DNA from: JAVJRN01 sp040218415
Lineage (GTDB): Bacteria; Bacteroidota; Bacteroidia; Cytophagales; Cyclobacteriaceae
Direction: 5' to 3'
DNA length: 64,000 nt
Assembly: GCA_040218415.1 (NCBI GenBank)
Contig: JAVJRN010000049.1
Coordinates: 124,001-188,000, forward strand
Translations under genes and position numbers: made by a program
The notes under the pieces: model-generated
Databases searched by the model: none
What the model was told of the DNA's origin: nothing
Seen by the model: only the letters and a program-made list of their open reading frames with translations
In this document: positions 37,701 to 46,245 of the stretch, piece after piece
Layout of the letters: each line of letters opens with the position of its first letter
Position numbering within the stretch: the first letter of the stretch is position 1

Positions 37701-38528
37701 GTTAATTTAAAGGATGCAATTACGGTAACTGCACCAGCCAATTTTGAGGTTTCTTCTGACGGTGGCACCACATGGCAAACATCAGTGAACTTAGCACCAA
37801 CCGACCGAATAATTACTAATGCCACAGTCTCTGTAAGAATGTCGGCCAGTGCACTTGGAGATTACAGTGGAGATATTGTACATATGGCTACTGATGCAGC
37901 AAACGTGAGTTTAGCTGTTTCGGGAGAGGTAGTGCCAGATCCAGGAATCAATGTTACTGGTGAGCTTGCAAGTTTTTCTCAATCATTGGGAACCCCGTCA
38001 GCTGCTCAGTCTTACATGATCAATGGGTCTAATCTATCTAGTGGAATAGTGATAAATCTTCCAGAAGGATATGAAATCTCATTTACAGGAGACCTTTGGT
38101 TGCCGTCATTGACATTAGCTCCACTTGATGGCAGTGTTGCGAGTATCACACTTTTTATTCGATTGAATGCATCAGCAGAAGGATCGTATATTGGTAATAT
38201 TACCCATGAAAGTGAAGGTATTGATCAGGTGAATATACCAGTGTCAGGTGCTACAGGACTAAATGCCTTGTCTATTGTTGAGGAAAAAATACCTTTCCGG
38301 CTTTGGCCTAATCCTTCCTCTGCGCTCATGACCTTTGAACGTGTGGATATTAATGCTGATACAGAGGTTTCTATATATTCACTCGGAGGTAATTTGATCC
38401 AAACTTACGCGTTCACATCAGGAAGAAAAACATTGAATATCAATGTTCAGTCACTTCCGAAAGGGCTTTATATGGTGGAATACCAATCAGCCGGAAAGAC
38501 TGTAAATCAGAAATTTATTAAAGAATAG
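34731..38528 (+). CDS. Large T9SS surface protein with four tandem 205-residue modules and three Ig-like modules
   Basis: No enzyme family is recognised. The 1265 residues start with a signal peptide (MNKIYFYLTMLLVLCANLVG, then AQ). Four near-identical modules of 205-207 residues follow (W codons at 34800, 35415, 36036 and 36651). Each has WTVY, DPAFEVTQQS, NNQWRQP, KSVDTSGKNLLFD, GTYSVASGG, FAVYLDEDPTP, SDYFRFGDGWGSG, and DWVxWD. The beta-rich pattern resembles a concanavalin/LamG-type jelly roll, so carbohydrate binding is likely. Three ~110-residue Ig-like modules follow from 37272, 37614 and 37941, then a T9SS tail (FRLWPNPSSALMTFERVDIN to GLYMVEYQ). It lies between the susCD genes and PL1. 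The function as a pectin-binding surface scaffold is inference. Confidence 0.85.
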   Translation: MNKIYFYLTMLLVLCANLVGAQSWTVYEANVDPLAFDPAFEVTQQSNAINTILADPDDAANSLLQMTTVATSDNNQWRQPTAATAITVVIKAKSVDTSGKNLLFDLDIRNSTAGRYSLRVLNDGTYSVASGGSGETGTLGHTASEWTIFRFTKSGQDFAVYLDEDPTPVYTATSTSTSDGSDYFRFGDGWGSGNIDTQVDWVSWDFSGAYSPTDFALPTSLTGEPEGNWTVYNADVDPLSFDPAFEVTQQSNAINTILADPDNAANSLLQMTTAATSDNNQWRQPTAATDITIVIKAKSVDTSGKNLLFDMDIRNSTAGRYSLRVLNDGTYSVASGGSGETGTLGHNPAEWTIYRFTKSGQDIAVYLDEDPTPVYTATSTSTSDGSDYFRFGDGWGSGNIDTQIDWVTWDLTGAYSPSALALPDELVDPETPLGDWTVYNADVDPLSFDPAFEVTQQSDAINTILADPERAGNSLLQMTTVETSDNNQWRQPTAATDLTIVIKAKSVDTSGKNLLFDMDMRNSTAGRYSLRVLTDGTYSVASGGAGETGTLGHNAAEWTIYRFTKSGQDFAVYLDEDPTPVYTATSTSTSDGSDYFRFGDGWGSGNIDTQIDWVTWDLTGAYAPSETRLPDDLIKAPLGDWTVYEADVEPLSFDPAFEVTQQSNAINQIVADPDDASNSLLQMTTVATSDNNQWRQPTSETDVTIVLKAKSVDTAGKNLLFDMDIRNSTAGRYSLRVLTDGTYSVASGGSGETGTLGHNASEWTIFRFTKSGQDIAVYLDEDITPAFTATSTSTSDGSDYFRFGDGWGSGNIDTQIDWVVWDLTGAYSPYQTRLPDVLTGEVVAVEQPSISVTGSLDPLSQDLGLATDFSVESYTLSGSDLTAGVTITPPADFEVSINQTDWFTNASPLVMPQTSGEVPDTVIYVRLNATVVGEYSGDISHTSDGAEEETVSVSGTTVNLVPEITLIGALNAFVQNLSSPSASQNYRVSGVNLKDAITVTAPANFEVSSDGGTTWQTSVNLAPTDRIITNATVSVRMSASALGDYSGDIVHMATDAANVSLAVSGEVVPDPGINVTGELASFSQSLGTPSAAQSYMINGSNLSSGIVINLPEGYEISFTGDLWLPSLTLAPLDGSVASITLFIRLNASAEGSYIGNITHESEGIDQVNIPVSGATGLNALSIVEEKIPFRLWPNPSSALMTFERVDINADTEVSIYSLGGNLIQTYAFTSGRKTLNINVQSLPKGLYMVEYQSAGKTVNQKFIKE
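34800..37260 (+). repeat. Four tandem ~615-bp coding repeats
   Basis: Units run approximately 34800-35414, 35415-36035, 36036-36650 and 36651-37260. The protein modules are nearly identical, while many third codon positions differ. This points to old duplication held under protein-level selection rather than a recent DNA duplication. Confidence 0.9.
37272..38250 (+). repeat. Three tandem Ig-like coding repeats
   Basis: Units start at 37272, 37614 and 37941 (114 and 109 residues apart). Shared landmarks are VTGSL/ALN/ELA, a serine-rich strand ending SGSDL or SGVNL, then FEVS, YVRLNA-type strands and GxxVTHxS-type ends. They resemble spacer domains common in Bacteroidetes T9SS proteins. Confidence 0.75.
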
Positions 38529-38532
38529 CGTG

Positions 38533-38582
38533 GATTGTCTGGCAGAATCACTCTGCCAGACAATCACCTTAATTAGTTTTTT
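38533..38582 (+). terminator. Strong Rho-independent terminator
   Basis: A perfect 14-bp stem (GATTGTCTGGCAGA with its exact complement) has a five-base loop ATCAC and is followed after 11 bases by TTTTTT. It ends the repeat-protein transcript before the PL1 gene, which must have its own promoter or arise by read-through. Confidence 0.85.
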
Positions 38583-38648
38583 ATCGTTGGTTTAAAGTGT
38601 TTGAAATCACGGTATAGGCGTATTCGATGAATACTTAACCAGTAAAAA

Positions 38649-39962
38649 ATGAGTAAAATGAAACGATTATTCGTTTTTTGTTTTATCCTATCAAACTACT
38701 GGCTCATGGGGCAGGAATTATCTTTTCCTGGTGCAGAAGGCTTTGGTAGGTTTACAACAGGAGGCAGAGGAGGAAAGGTATTGATTGTCTCTAATCTCAA
38801 TGATGATGGAGAGGGAAGTTTGCGTTATGCGCTCAGAAAAAAATATCCAAGGATTGTTGTCTTTACTTTATCAGGAAATATTGAATTAGAATCACCATTA
38901 GATATTAATCATGGCAATCTCACTATTGCGGGTCAAAGTGCGCCAGGCGATGGAATTACATTGAAAAATTATCCTCTTAAGGTGAAAGGTGACAATGTCA
39001 TCATTCGATATATAAGATCTCGTCTTGGAGATGAGCGAGATGTTCAGGATGATGCTATCAGTGTAACGAAAAATCGTAATATCATCATTGATCATTGCAG
39101 TTTTAGTTGGAGTACAGATGAAAGCGCTTCTGTGTACGACAATGAGCTGGCAACAGTTCAATATTGTATTATTTCAGAGAGTTTAAATAACTCAGTGCAC
39201 AAGAAAGGATCGCATGGCTATGGTGGTATCTGGGGAGGAAAAAAGGCTAGTTTTCATCATAACCTATTTGCCCATCACAACAGTAGAAACCCGAGATTTC
39301 ACGGTGCGAGATACCACAAACAACCGAAAGAGGAGATAGCCGACTTTCGAAATAATGTAATCTATAATTGGATGGGTAATAATAGCTATGGTGGTGAGGA
39401 AGGTAATTACAATATAGTGAACAATACCTATAAGCCTGGCCCAGCCACTAAGTCAAAAAAGGATAAGATCCTCGATCCATACGAGCCGTATGGTCATTTT
39501 TACCTTACAGGAAATGTGCTAATCGGAGAAGATGAGGTGACTGCTGATAATTATGAGGGAGTCGTTGGCGGCCAAGAAATAGTCAGTAAAATACGATTGG
39601 AGCAGCCGATAGCAGTGGCTCCCGTAACGACTCAGACCGCCGAAGCATCTTTTGAGCTAGTGCTAAAGAAAGCAGGTGCCAGTTATAAAAGAGATGCAGT
39701 CGATGAAAGAATTGTCAAGGAAGTCTGTGAAGGTACGGCTACTTATGGATCCAATGGAATTATTGATACCCCAGCAGACGTTGGGGGGTGGCCGACCCTC
39801 AAAACAGGTAAAGTGCCAAAAGACAAAGACCTAGACGGAATGCCTGATAAATGGGAAAAAAAACATGATTTAGAAGTAGGAAAAGATGATTCAGCAGGTA
39901 TTGGATTGCTTGATTATTACACCAACATTGAAGTATATCTGAATGAACTCGTTGAGGATTAG
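38649..39962 (+). CDS. Secreted PL1 pectate lyase
   Basis: Cleaves polygalacturonate by beta-elimination. The 437 residues begin with a signal peptide (MKRLFVFCFILSNYWLMGQ; the ATG at 38658 is also possible). The PL1 helix starts SFPGAEGFGRFTTGGRGG and includes IIIDHCSFSWSTDESASV and FAHHNSRNPRFHG. The end (DKDLDGMPDKWEKKHDL) is a DxDxDG calcium-like loop as in the PL1 at 1508, but there is no T9SS tail, so the localisation differs. Its 3' end overlaps the next gene by 20 bases. Confidence 0.92.
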   Translation: MSKMKRLFVFCFILSNYWLMGQELSFPGAEGFGRFTTGGRGGKVLIVSNLNDDGEGSLRYALRKKYPRIVVFTLSGNIELESPLDINHGNLTIAGQSAPGDGITLKNYPLKVKGDNVIIRYIRSRLGDERDVQDDAISVTKNRNIIIDHCSFSWSTDESASVYDNELATVQYCIISESLNNSVHKKGSHGYGGIWGGKKASFHHNLFAHHNSRNPRFHGARYHKQPKEEIADFRNNVIYNWMGNNSYGGEEGNYNIVNNTYKPGPATKSKKDKILDPYEPYGHFYLTGNVLIGEDEVTADNYEGVVGGQEIVSKIRLEQPIAVAPVTTQTAEASFELVLKKAGASYKRDAVDERIVKEVCEGTATYGSNGIIDTPADVGGWPTLKTGKVPKDKDLDGMPDKWEKKHDLEVGKDDSAGIGLLDYYTNIEVYLNELVED

Positions 39963-40848
39963 TTGTGCTTTGCTACTCTTCAGTGGAATGCTTTCCGCAC
40001 AGGTTCCTAGAGACTCTTCGTATACGGTGGAAAAAACCGTAGAGAAAGTCAGGAAAAAATATACCGAGCTAGATATAGAGGGTGTTAAACCATCTATGCC
40101 TGAGTCAGTACAATTAATCCCAAATGTCAATTACAAGGATTTAGGTTATCGTCAATTGATGGCGAATATTTTTGTTCCGAAAGAGTCAGGCAATCATGCG
40201 GTTGTGCTCATGATTCATGGTGGTGGTTGGAGGTCAGGAAGTCCAGTATTGATGAGACCTATGGCAGAAAAATTAGCGGAAGAAGGCTACATAGTGATGG
40301 TTCCGGAATATCGCTTATCTCTAGAATCACGTTATCCTGCTGCCGTTGAGGATATAATTGATGCCATCAAATGGATCAAGAAAAATGAAGAGAAATTGAG
40401 CATAGATACCACAAACATCGCTTTGATCGGCTGCTCTTCTGGAGGTCAATTAGCGACACTCATTGGCACTAAATTTCCGGTGCAAGCAGTGGTTGATATT
40501 GATGGGATTTTAGCTTTTCATCATCCCGACTCTGAAGAAGGCACTATGGCCGCCCAGTGGTTAGGAGGTAGTTACGATCAAATACCTGAAGTTTGGAAGG
40601 AGGCTTCTGCGCTAACCCACGTCTCTAAACAGACGCCCCCAACTTTATTTATTGCGAGTAAGTATCCTAGATTTTTGGCGGGTCACCAAGAATATATGCA
40701 AGCATTACAAGTATTTGGAATCAAGAGTGAAATTAGGTTCATGGAGGATGCGCCACATTCTTTTTGGCTACTATCCCCTTGGTTTCAGCCAACTTTAAAT
40801 CATGTAATAAATTTTTTAAATAACACGGTCTTAAAGGCCAGCTACTAA
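39943..40848 (+). CDS. Exported alpha/beta-hydrolase esterase (acetyl- or feruloyl-esterase type)
   Basis: Predicted to remove acyl groups from pectin or its fragments. The 301 residues have a signal peptide (RISCALLLFSGMLSAQ), the oxyanion-hole motif HGGGWRSG at residues 92-99, and the nucleophile elbow GCSSG (Ser165). The His of EDAPHSFWLL completes the triad. It overlaps PL1 by 20 bases, and its TAA shares a base with the next ATG (TAATG), so PL1, esterase and PL9 are translationally coupled. Substrate inferred from those neighbours. Confidence 0.85.
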   Translation: MNSLRISCALLLFSGMLSAQVPRDSSYTVEKTVEKVRKKYTELDIEGVKPSMPESVQLIPNVNYKDLGYRQLMANIFVPKESGNHAVVLMIHGGGWRSGSPVLMRPMAEKLAEEGYIVMVPEYRLSLESRYPAAVEDIIDAIKWIKKNEEKLSIDTTNIALIGCSSGGQLATLIGTKFPVQAVVDIDGILAFHHPDSEEGTMAAQWLGGSYDQIPEVWKEASALTHVSKQTPPTLFIASKYPRFLAGHQEYMQALQVFGIKSEIRFMEDAPHSFWLLSPWFQPTLNHVINFLNNTVLKASY

Positions 40849-42869
40849 TGGACATGAAGTCAAATAGCATTTTAAAACTAGGACTAAAGAGTTTAGTCTT
40901 ATCATTGATAGGCCTACTTATCATTTTTACCTCTTGTCAAGAAGACGAGGAAGTATTTGATGTTCCTGTTGATTTTATTACCATCAAAGGAGACTTCATC
41001 GAAGATGGTGGCACCAGTCAATTAACGGCAGAAATAAGCCCAGAGAATGCGACAGTAAAAGTCGTAGAATGGGAAGTGTCCAATGAAGCAGTGGCCACAA
41101 TAGATCAAAATGGTGTTTTAACGGCTGTTTCCAATGGCGTATTGACCGTGACAGTTTCAGCTACGGATGGTTCTGGTGCGACTGCAAGTAAATCTTTTAG
41201 TGTATCAGGCGTGAAAGCTCCTCAAGTCGACGTTGAGAATATTACGATCCGCGCAACAAACATCACAGATGGACAAGCGAAGCAGTTGAGTGTGGATATT
41301 TTGCCTACGAATGCAACAAATAAAGTGGTGGTTTGGTCCGTGTCTGATGAGACTATTGCTGAAATTTCAGAAAGTGGTTTGCTCACGCCGAAAGACAATG
41401 GAACAATTACGATTTCAGCAACAGCAACTGATAATTCAGGCATTAGTGATAGTCAATCAATAACTATCAGTGGGGTTGAAAACATTGTTTTTGTGACCAG
41501 TATTTCAATCTCTGGTACAGATATAGCAGATGGTAGTGCTCAGCAATTATCAGCTCAGGTTATGCCCGAAAATGCAACTAATAATTCACTCGACTGGTCA
41601 GTATCCAACGATGCAATTGCTACAGTGAGCGAAACAGGATTATTAACGCCCACTGAAAACGGAACAGTCGTGGTGACTGCCACAGCACGAGACGGGTCAG
41701 GTGTTAAAGATGAAATAACCATTGTCGTTTCTGGAGTAAATGGTGAGCTAGATGGAATTATAGTAGCCAGTTCTTCGGAAATATTGAGTGCACTCAGTAG
41801 CGCTAGCGCTGGAGATAAAATATATATCAGAGGAGGGAATTATGCATTTAATAGTACGGTAGATATGAGCAGAGACGGCACTTCGGGCAATATGATTTCG
41901 CTTTTGGCTTACCCCAATGATAGCTCACGTCCTGTGTTTGATTTTTCGGCTATGTCTGAAAATAGTTCTAATCGAGGGGTAAGTCTATCAGGAGACTATT
42001 GGCACATCAAAGGAATTGACTTCTATGGAGCAGGTGACAATGGCATGTTCATTCGTGGAAATCACAATTTTATAGAATTTTGCTCTTTTTATGAGAACGC
42101 AGATACTGGCTTGCAAATTGGTAATGGAGCTGCGCAGAACACGGTATTAAATTGTGATTCTTACTACAATGCTGACTCTAGTTTGGAAAATGCCGATGGA
42201 TTTGCCGCCAAATTGGATTGTGGTTCAGGCAATAAGTTTATAGGCTGCAGAGCTTGGAACAATCTCGACGATGGATGGGATGGATACCTGAGAGGTGCAG
42301 ACAATGTGAGCACCTATTATGAAAATTGTTGGGCGATAAGAAATGGCTATTTAAAAACTGGCGCAGTTGGGGCAGGGGATGGTAATGGCTTCAAGACTGG
42401 GGGCAGTGACAATAAAGATTTAAAACACAATGCCGAGTATAGAAATTGTATAGCCGCAGGAAATGTATTTGATGGCTTTGATCATAATAGCAATAGAGGA
42501 AGTATCTTAATCTACCATGCTTCTGCACATGCCAATGGCAGGAATTTCAGCTTCGGGACTGGTAATATTGCCAGTGCTTTGACAGTAAAAAACTCGCTAT
42601 CATTGGCTAGTGGAAGTAATGATCAGTTCAATGCTACTACAACCGATATAACAAATAATGGCTGGCAAAATGGACTTTCAACGTCGGCTGATGATTTTTC
42701 AAGTTTAGCTATAGAACAAATGCTACAGCCTAGAAAAGCCGACGGTAGCCTGCCTGACCTCACCTATTTGCATTTGATTACAGGAAGTGATCTTATCGAT
42801 GCAGGTGTAGATGTAGGAGTACCATTCAATGGAACTGCTCCAGATTTAGGTGCATTTGAATCTCAATAA
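40848..42869 (+). CDS. PL9 pectate lyase lipoprotein with three Big2 domains
   Basis: Endo-type lyase on polygalacturonate. The 673 residues start with a lipoprotein signal (SLIGLLIIFTSC), then three bacterial Ig-like (Big2) domains at ~40-127, 131-210 and 215-298 with the TAxISPENAT-type strand. The PL9 beta-helix covers ~302-673. Lys455 in ENADGFAAKLDCG matches the catalytic Lys of PL9 enzymes, and Asp450 and the NNLDDGWDGY motif fit the calcium site. The start overlaps the esterase stop by one base. It is likely surface anchored. Confidence 0.93.
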   Translation: MDMKSNSILKLGLKSLVLSLIGLLIIFTSCQEDEEVFDVPVDFITIKGDFIEDGGTSQLTAEISPENATVKVVEWEVSNEAVATIDQNGVLTAVSNGVLTVTVSATDGSGATASKSFSVSGVKAPQVDVENITIRATNITDGQAKQLSVDILPTNATNKVVVWSVSDETIAEISESGLLTPKDNGTITISATATDNSGISDSQSITISGVENIVFVTSISISGTDIADGSAQQLSAQVMPENATNNSLDWSVSNDAIATVSETGLLTPTENGTVVVTATARDGSGVKDEITIVVSGVNGELDGIIVASSSEILSALSSASAGDKIYIRGGNYAFNSTVDMSRDGTSGNMISLLAYPNDSSRPVFDFSAMSENSSNRGVSLSGDYWHIKGIDFYGAGDNGMFIRGNHNFIEFCSFYENADTGLQIGNGAAQNTVLNCDSYYNADSSLENADGFAAKLDCGSGNKFIGCRAWNNLDDGWDGYLRGADNVSTYYENCWAIRNGYLKTGAVGAGDGNGFKTGGSDNKDLKHNAEYRNCIAAGNVFDGFDHNSNRGSILIYHASAHANGRNFSFGTGNIASALTVKNSLSLASGSNDQFNATTTDITNNGWQNGLSTSADDFSSLAIEQMLQPRKADGSLPDLTYLHLITGSDLIDAGVDVGVPFNGTAPDLGAFESQ

Positions 42870-42927
42870 AATTCATTGCTGGCGGCAACCAACATAATGA
42901 TTTATCTCAAATTGATAATTAGAAAAA

Positions 42928-44364
42928 ATGAAAGAATTCTTAGGTGATGATTTCCTTTTAAATACTGAAACAGCGGCCAAGTTGTATCATAATCATGCGG
43001 CCAAAATGCCTATCATTGATTATCACTGTCATTTATCCCCAAAGGATATCGCGGAGGATAGACGTTTTAACAATATTACAGAGGCTTGGTTAGAAGGCGA
43101 CCACTACAAGTGGAGAGCAATGCGAACCAACGGCATAGATGAGTCTTATGTGACTGGAAATGCAAGCGACGAGAAGAAATTCCAAAAATGGGCAGAGACG
43201 GTACCCTTTACCGTTCGCAATCCGCTCTATCATTGGACTCACCTTGAGTTGAGAAGATATTTTGGTATTGAAACCATTTTAAATGGCAATACGGCAAAGC
43301 AAGTGTATGAAGAGGCTTCCATGAAGCTCAGCTCTCCCGAGTTTTCATGTAGGGAAATTCTAAGGAAGATGAACGTAAGGGCAGTATGTACTACAGATGA
43401 TCCTGCTGATGATTTAAGGTATCATCGTCAGTTGGCCACTGAAGGATTCGAGGTAAAAGTCTTGCCTACGTTCAGACCCGATAAGATTTATGCAATTCAA
43501 AACCCAGATGCATTTAAGAAGTATTTAGGTCAGCTGGGAGAAATTTCAGGGATTGAAATAAACAATTTTGAAGACTTACTCAGCGCCGCAAAACAACGCA
43601 TAGATTTCTTTCATGTGGTAGGTGGAAGGCTATCAGATCATGGTTTGAATCAGCTCCACCATGTGGAGTACTCTGCTGATTTAACCAAAGAAATATTCGA
43701 CTTAGTCATCACTGGTCAGGAACCTTCAGTACTTGAGCAGAAGCAATTTCAGATGGGCATGCTACTCGAATTGTGCAGAATGTATCACGCCAAAGGATGG
43801 ACGCAGCAGTTTCACTTAGGAGCGATCAGAAACAATAACAAGCGGATGCTACGCGAGCTCGGCCCAGATACTGGGTTTGATTCGATCGGAGATTTCTCAC
43901 AAATGGAAGCACTCAGTGATTTTCTGGATAGACTGGACGATACCAATCAATTAACCAAAACGATTCTTTACAATCTCAACCCTGGGGATAATGAAGCCTT
44001 TGCTACCATGTGTGGAAACTTCAATGATGGCTCTGTGGCAGGCAAGATGCAGTTTGGATCTGGCTGGTGGTTTTTGGATCAGAAAGATGGAATGGAAAAG
44101 CAAATCAATGCATTATCCAATATGGGACTCTTAAGCAAGTTTGTAGGTATGCTGACTGATAGCAGAAGCTTTATGTCTTTTCCAAGGCACGAGTATTTCA
44201 GAAGAATATTATGCAATCTGATCGGAAAGGATGTAGAGAATGGAGAATTGCCAAATGACATGGAGCTTCTCTCTGGAATAGTCGAAGACATCTGCTTCAA
44301 TAACGCCAAAAACTATCTTAAACTTGATTTGGTATTACAAGAGAATTTATCTTCTTCGGTATGA
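42928..44364 (+). CDS. uxaC: Glucuronate/galacturonate isomerase
   Basis: Converts D-galacturonate to D-tagaturonate (and glucuronate to fructuronate), the first intracellular step. The 478-residue length and landmarks fit UxaC: metal-ligand motif IDYHCHLSPKDIAEDRRF near the N-terminus, RKMNVRAVCTTDDPADDL, FHLGAIRNNNKRM, and FVGMLTDSRSFMSFPRHEYF near the end. It is cytoplasmic and starts 58 bases after PL9. UxaB and UxaA, the next two steps, are encoded 22 kb away at 18084 and 19505. Confidence 0.95.
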   Translation: MKEFLGDDFLLNTETAAKLYHNHAAKMPIIDYHCHLSPKDIAEDRRFNNITEAWLEGDHYKWRAMRTNGIDESYVTGNASDEKKFQKWAETVPFTVRNPLYHWTHLELRRYFGIETILNGNTAKQVYEEASMKLSSPEFSCREILRKMNVRAVCTTDDPADDLRYHRQLATEGFEVKVLPTFRPDKIYAIQNPDAFKKYLGQLGEISGIEINNFEDLLSAAKQRIDFFHVVGGRLSDHGLNQLHHVEYSADLTKEIFDLVITGQEPSVLEQKQFQMGMLLELCRMYHAKGWTQQFHLGAIRNNNKRMLRELGPDTGFDSIGDFSQMEALSDFLDRLDDTNQLTKTILYNLNPGDNEAFATMCGNFNDGSVAGKMQFGSGWWFLDQKDGMEKQINALSNMGLLSKFVGMLTDSRSFMSFPRHEYFRRILCNLIGKDVENGELPNDMELLSGIVEDICFNNAKNYLKLDLVLQENLSSSV

Positions 44365-44506
44365 TGAATGTTTAGATTATTAGATCAAGAAAGGTCGTCG
44401 GTTGATGATTTTTCTTGTGGTTTGAAGAGATCAGATAATTTTATTTTAATTGGGCAAAGGGGCTATTTGAAAAAAAGATTTCCGTTGCTGCCAATGACTT
44501 CTATCA

Positions 44507-45457
44507 CTAATCATTGATGTCCCAATCGCCAAAAACATTGGCAATGGTGTAATTCTCAGCTTGTTTACTCGTCAATTGATAAGACCAATCCACCCTTTTC
44601 TCAGGTTGAAAACCGACTCCAGTGTTTTGAAATTCTGCGTAATAAGCCGTTTTTTTCTTCTCTTCTGACCGCCATGGATCCCAGCCATCTGGATGAATAA
44701 CCCCGCTTAGCTCACAATTCATAAAGACTGTTTTAGCATAAGGTCGCCAAGGTCTTCCTAAGTAGATAGAACCATTTGGGGCAGTGCCTGTGATGATACA
44801 GTTATTGAATATAAATCCAAATTCATTGGTTTGTTCTGTAGAAGCTGCGGTGAGGTAACCTTTGTTTTTTGCAAAAATTTCACACCCTTCGAACCAAGCA
44901 GTGGACCAACCAAAAATGAAATCAACAGTACCCTCTATATAGCAGTTTTTGTAGTACTGGCGGCTGTTTTTTCCATGAGGGTAGAGTGTATCTTGATTTC
45001 CCAAGAAACGACAGTTTTCGAATTTCACTTGGTCTCCATCAACTCTTACAGCCACTGCTTGACTTCCTACTCCATAGGAATTTTCGAAAGTGATGTTTGT
45101 TGCCTCAAATCCATCACCATAAATAAAAATAGAGGAGGAGCCAGAGGTGCCAAGTCTTTCTCCAAATGGATTTAACCGATCTGCGTAATCATCATAAGTC
45201 AGGATGGTTGTCAATGCATTTTCACCAAAGAAGGCAACATTCGTTTTTGTAGAAGGAACAATGAGTTTTTCTTTATAAGTGCCTGGTTTAATTAAAATTC
45301 TGGTTCTGTTTTTTCTGAGATGTGGTACAGCATCTATCGCATCCTGCACATGCATGTAGTCACCTGAACCATCTTGAGCTACCACAAAATCAAAGGCTTG
45401 AGCTCGAGCCGTCAAAGAAAATGAAAGCAGACATACTAGCGCCAAGAGGTGCTTCAT
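44507..45457 (-). CDS. Pectin methylesterase (CE8), second copy
   Basis: Demethylates homogalacturonan. The 316 residues have a signal peptide (MKHLLALVCLLSFSLTARAQ) and all CE8 catalytic positions: Gln of GSQAVAV, Asp156 in GNQDTLY, Asp179 in GTVDFIFG, Arg235/Trp237 in YLGRPWR. It differs widely from the copy at 16897, so the two may prefer different methylation patterns or be separately regulated. It is the last gene of a four-gene operon and overlaps the preceding gene by four bases. Confidence 0.94.
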   Translation of the reverse strand: MKHLLALVCLLSFSLTARAQAFDFVVAQDGSGDYMHVQDAIDAVPHLRKNRTRILIKPGTYKEKLIVPSTKTNVAFFGENALTTILTYDDYADRLNPFGERLGTSGSSSIFIYGDGFEATNITFENSYGVGSQAVAVRVDGDQVKFENCRFLGNQDTLYPHGKNSRQYYKNCYIEGTVDFIFGWSTAWFEGCEIFAKNKGYLTAASTEQTNEFGFIFNNCIITGTAPNGSIYLGRPWRPYAKTVFMNCELSGVIHPDGWDPWRSEEKKKTAYYAEFQNTGVGFQPEKRVDWSYQLTSKQAENYTIANVFGDWDIND

Positions 45458-46245
45458 TTCTGCAAGTCTTTCAGTGCTTCAAATACCAAACTTGCGACTG
45501 CTTCGGCACCTTCTGGTTGGAAATGCGTATTGTCAGTAAGTCCCTCAGGATAACCTTCATAGGTGTTGGCTGGGATGTTCATAAAATAATTTTGAGTGAC
45601 ATATTCTTTGCCTTTCACAGAAAATGCTTTCATGCTTAATTGGTTTAGATCAATGAGTAGTACATCTAGTTCTGACGCGATTGCTTTGGCTGCATCAGGG
45701 TATTCTCCATGCACATTCTCCAGCTGGTCATCTTTCCACGGATAATTTCTACAAACCGGCGTGAGAATTATCGGGATTGCACTCTTTTCTCGGGTCTGAT
45801 GTACGTAAAGTCTCAAGAATTCCTTGTAACCTTCAATATTCACGTAGCGCTCAGTATTTTTTTCAGAAGCGTCATTGTGACCAAACTGAATGAGCACCAA
45901 ATCATCTTTTTTCAACGTGGCGTAAACGGACCTCCATCTTCCTTCTTGAAAGAATGTTCGCGTACTGCGACCACCTCTGGCTCTATTGTCAATGACTACA
46001 CTATCTGAATGTATTAGACCATTGAAAACAGCCGGATCAAAAGAATTAAAAAATGCTTGAAAAACTTGTCCCCAGCCAGTCTTGGGATATTTGGTTTTCA
46101 AGTAGTCTTTACCTGGATTATAATTATCTGCATAGTCTGTCATGGTAGAGTCCCCAATCAGATAAATAGTAATAGGTTCCTTTTCACCAGAGCAACTTCC
46201 CATCAATAGGAAAGCAAAAAATAGGATCTTATACGCTGACTTCAT
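45454..46245 (-). CDS. Rhamnogalacturonan acetylesterase-like SGNH hydrolase (CE12), lipoprotein
   Basis: Removes acetyl groups from rhamnogalacturonan. The 263 residues carry SGNH blocks: IYLIGDSTMTDY (Ser33), NRARGGRSTRTF (Gly), IQFGHNDAS (Asn) and DNTHFQPEGA (Asp and His). A lipobox LMGSC (Cys18) predicts membrane anchoring. It overlaps both neighbours by four bases (ATGA type). Together with the next CE12 it makes a tandem, diverged pair. Confidence 0.9.
   Translation of the reverse strand: MKSAYKILFFAFLLMGSCSGEKEPITIYLIGDSTMTDYADNYNPGKDYLKTKYPKTGWGQVFQAFFNSFDPAVFNGLIHSDSVVIDNRARGGRSTRTFFQEGRWRSVYATLKKDDLVLIQFGHNDASEKNTERYVNIEGYKEFLRLYVHQTREKSAIPIILTPVCRNYPWKDDQLENVHGEYPDAAKAIASELDVLLIDLNQLSMKAFSVKGKEYVTQNYFMNIPANTYEGYPEGLTDNTHFQPEGAEAVASLVFEALKDLQK

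Noticed and set aside
44365..44506. CAAGAAA/TTTCTTG inverted repeat between uxaC and CE8 as a bidirectional terminator
   Set aside because: The loop is about 18 bases and no proper T-run follows, so it is not convincing.
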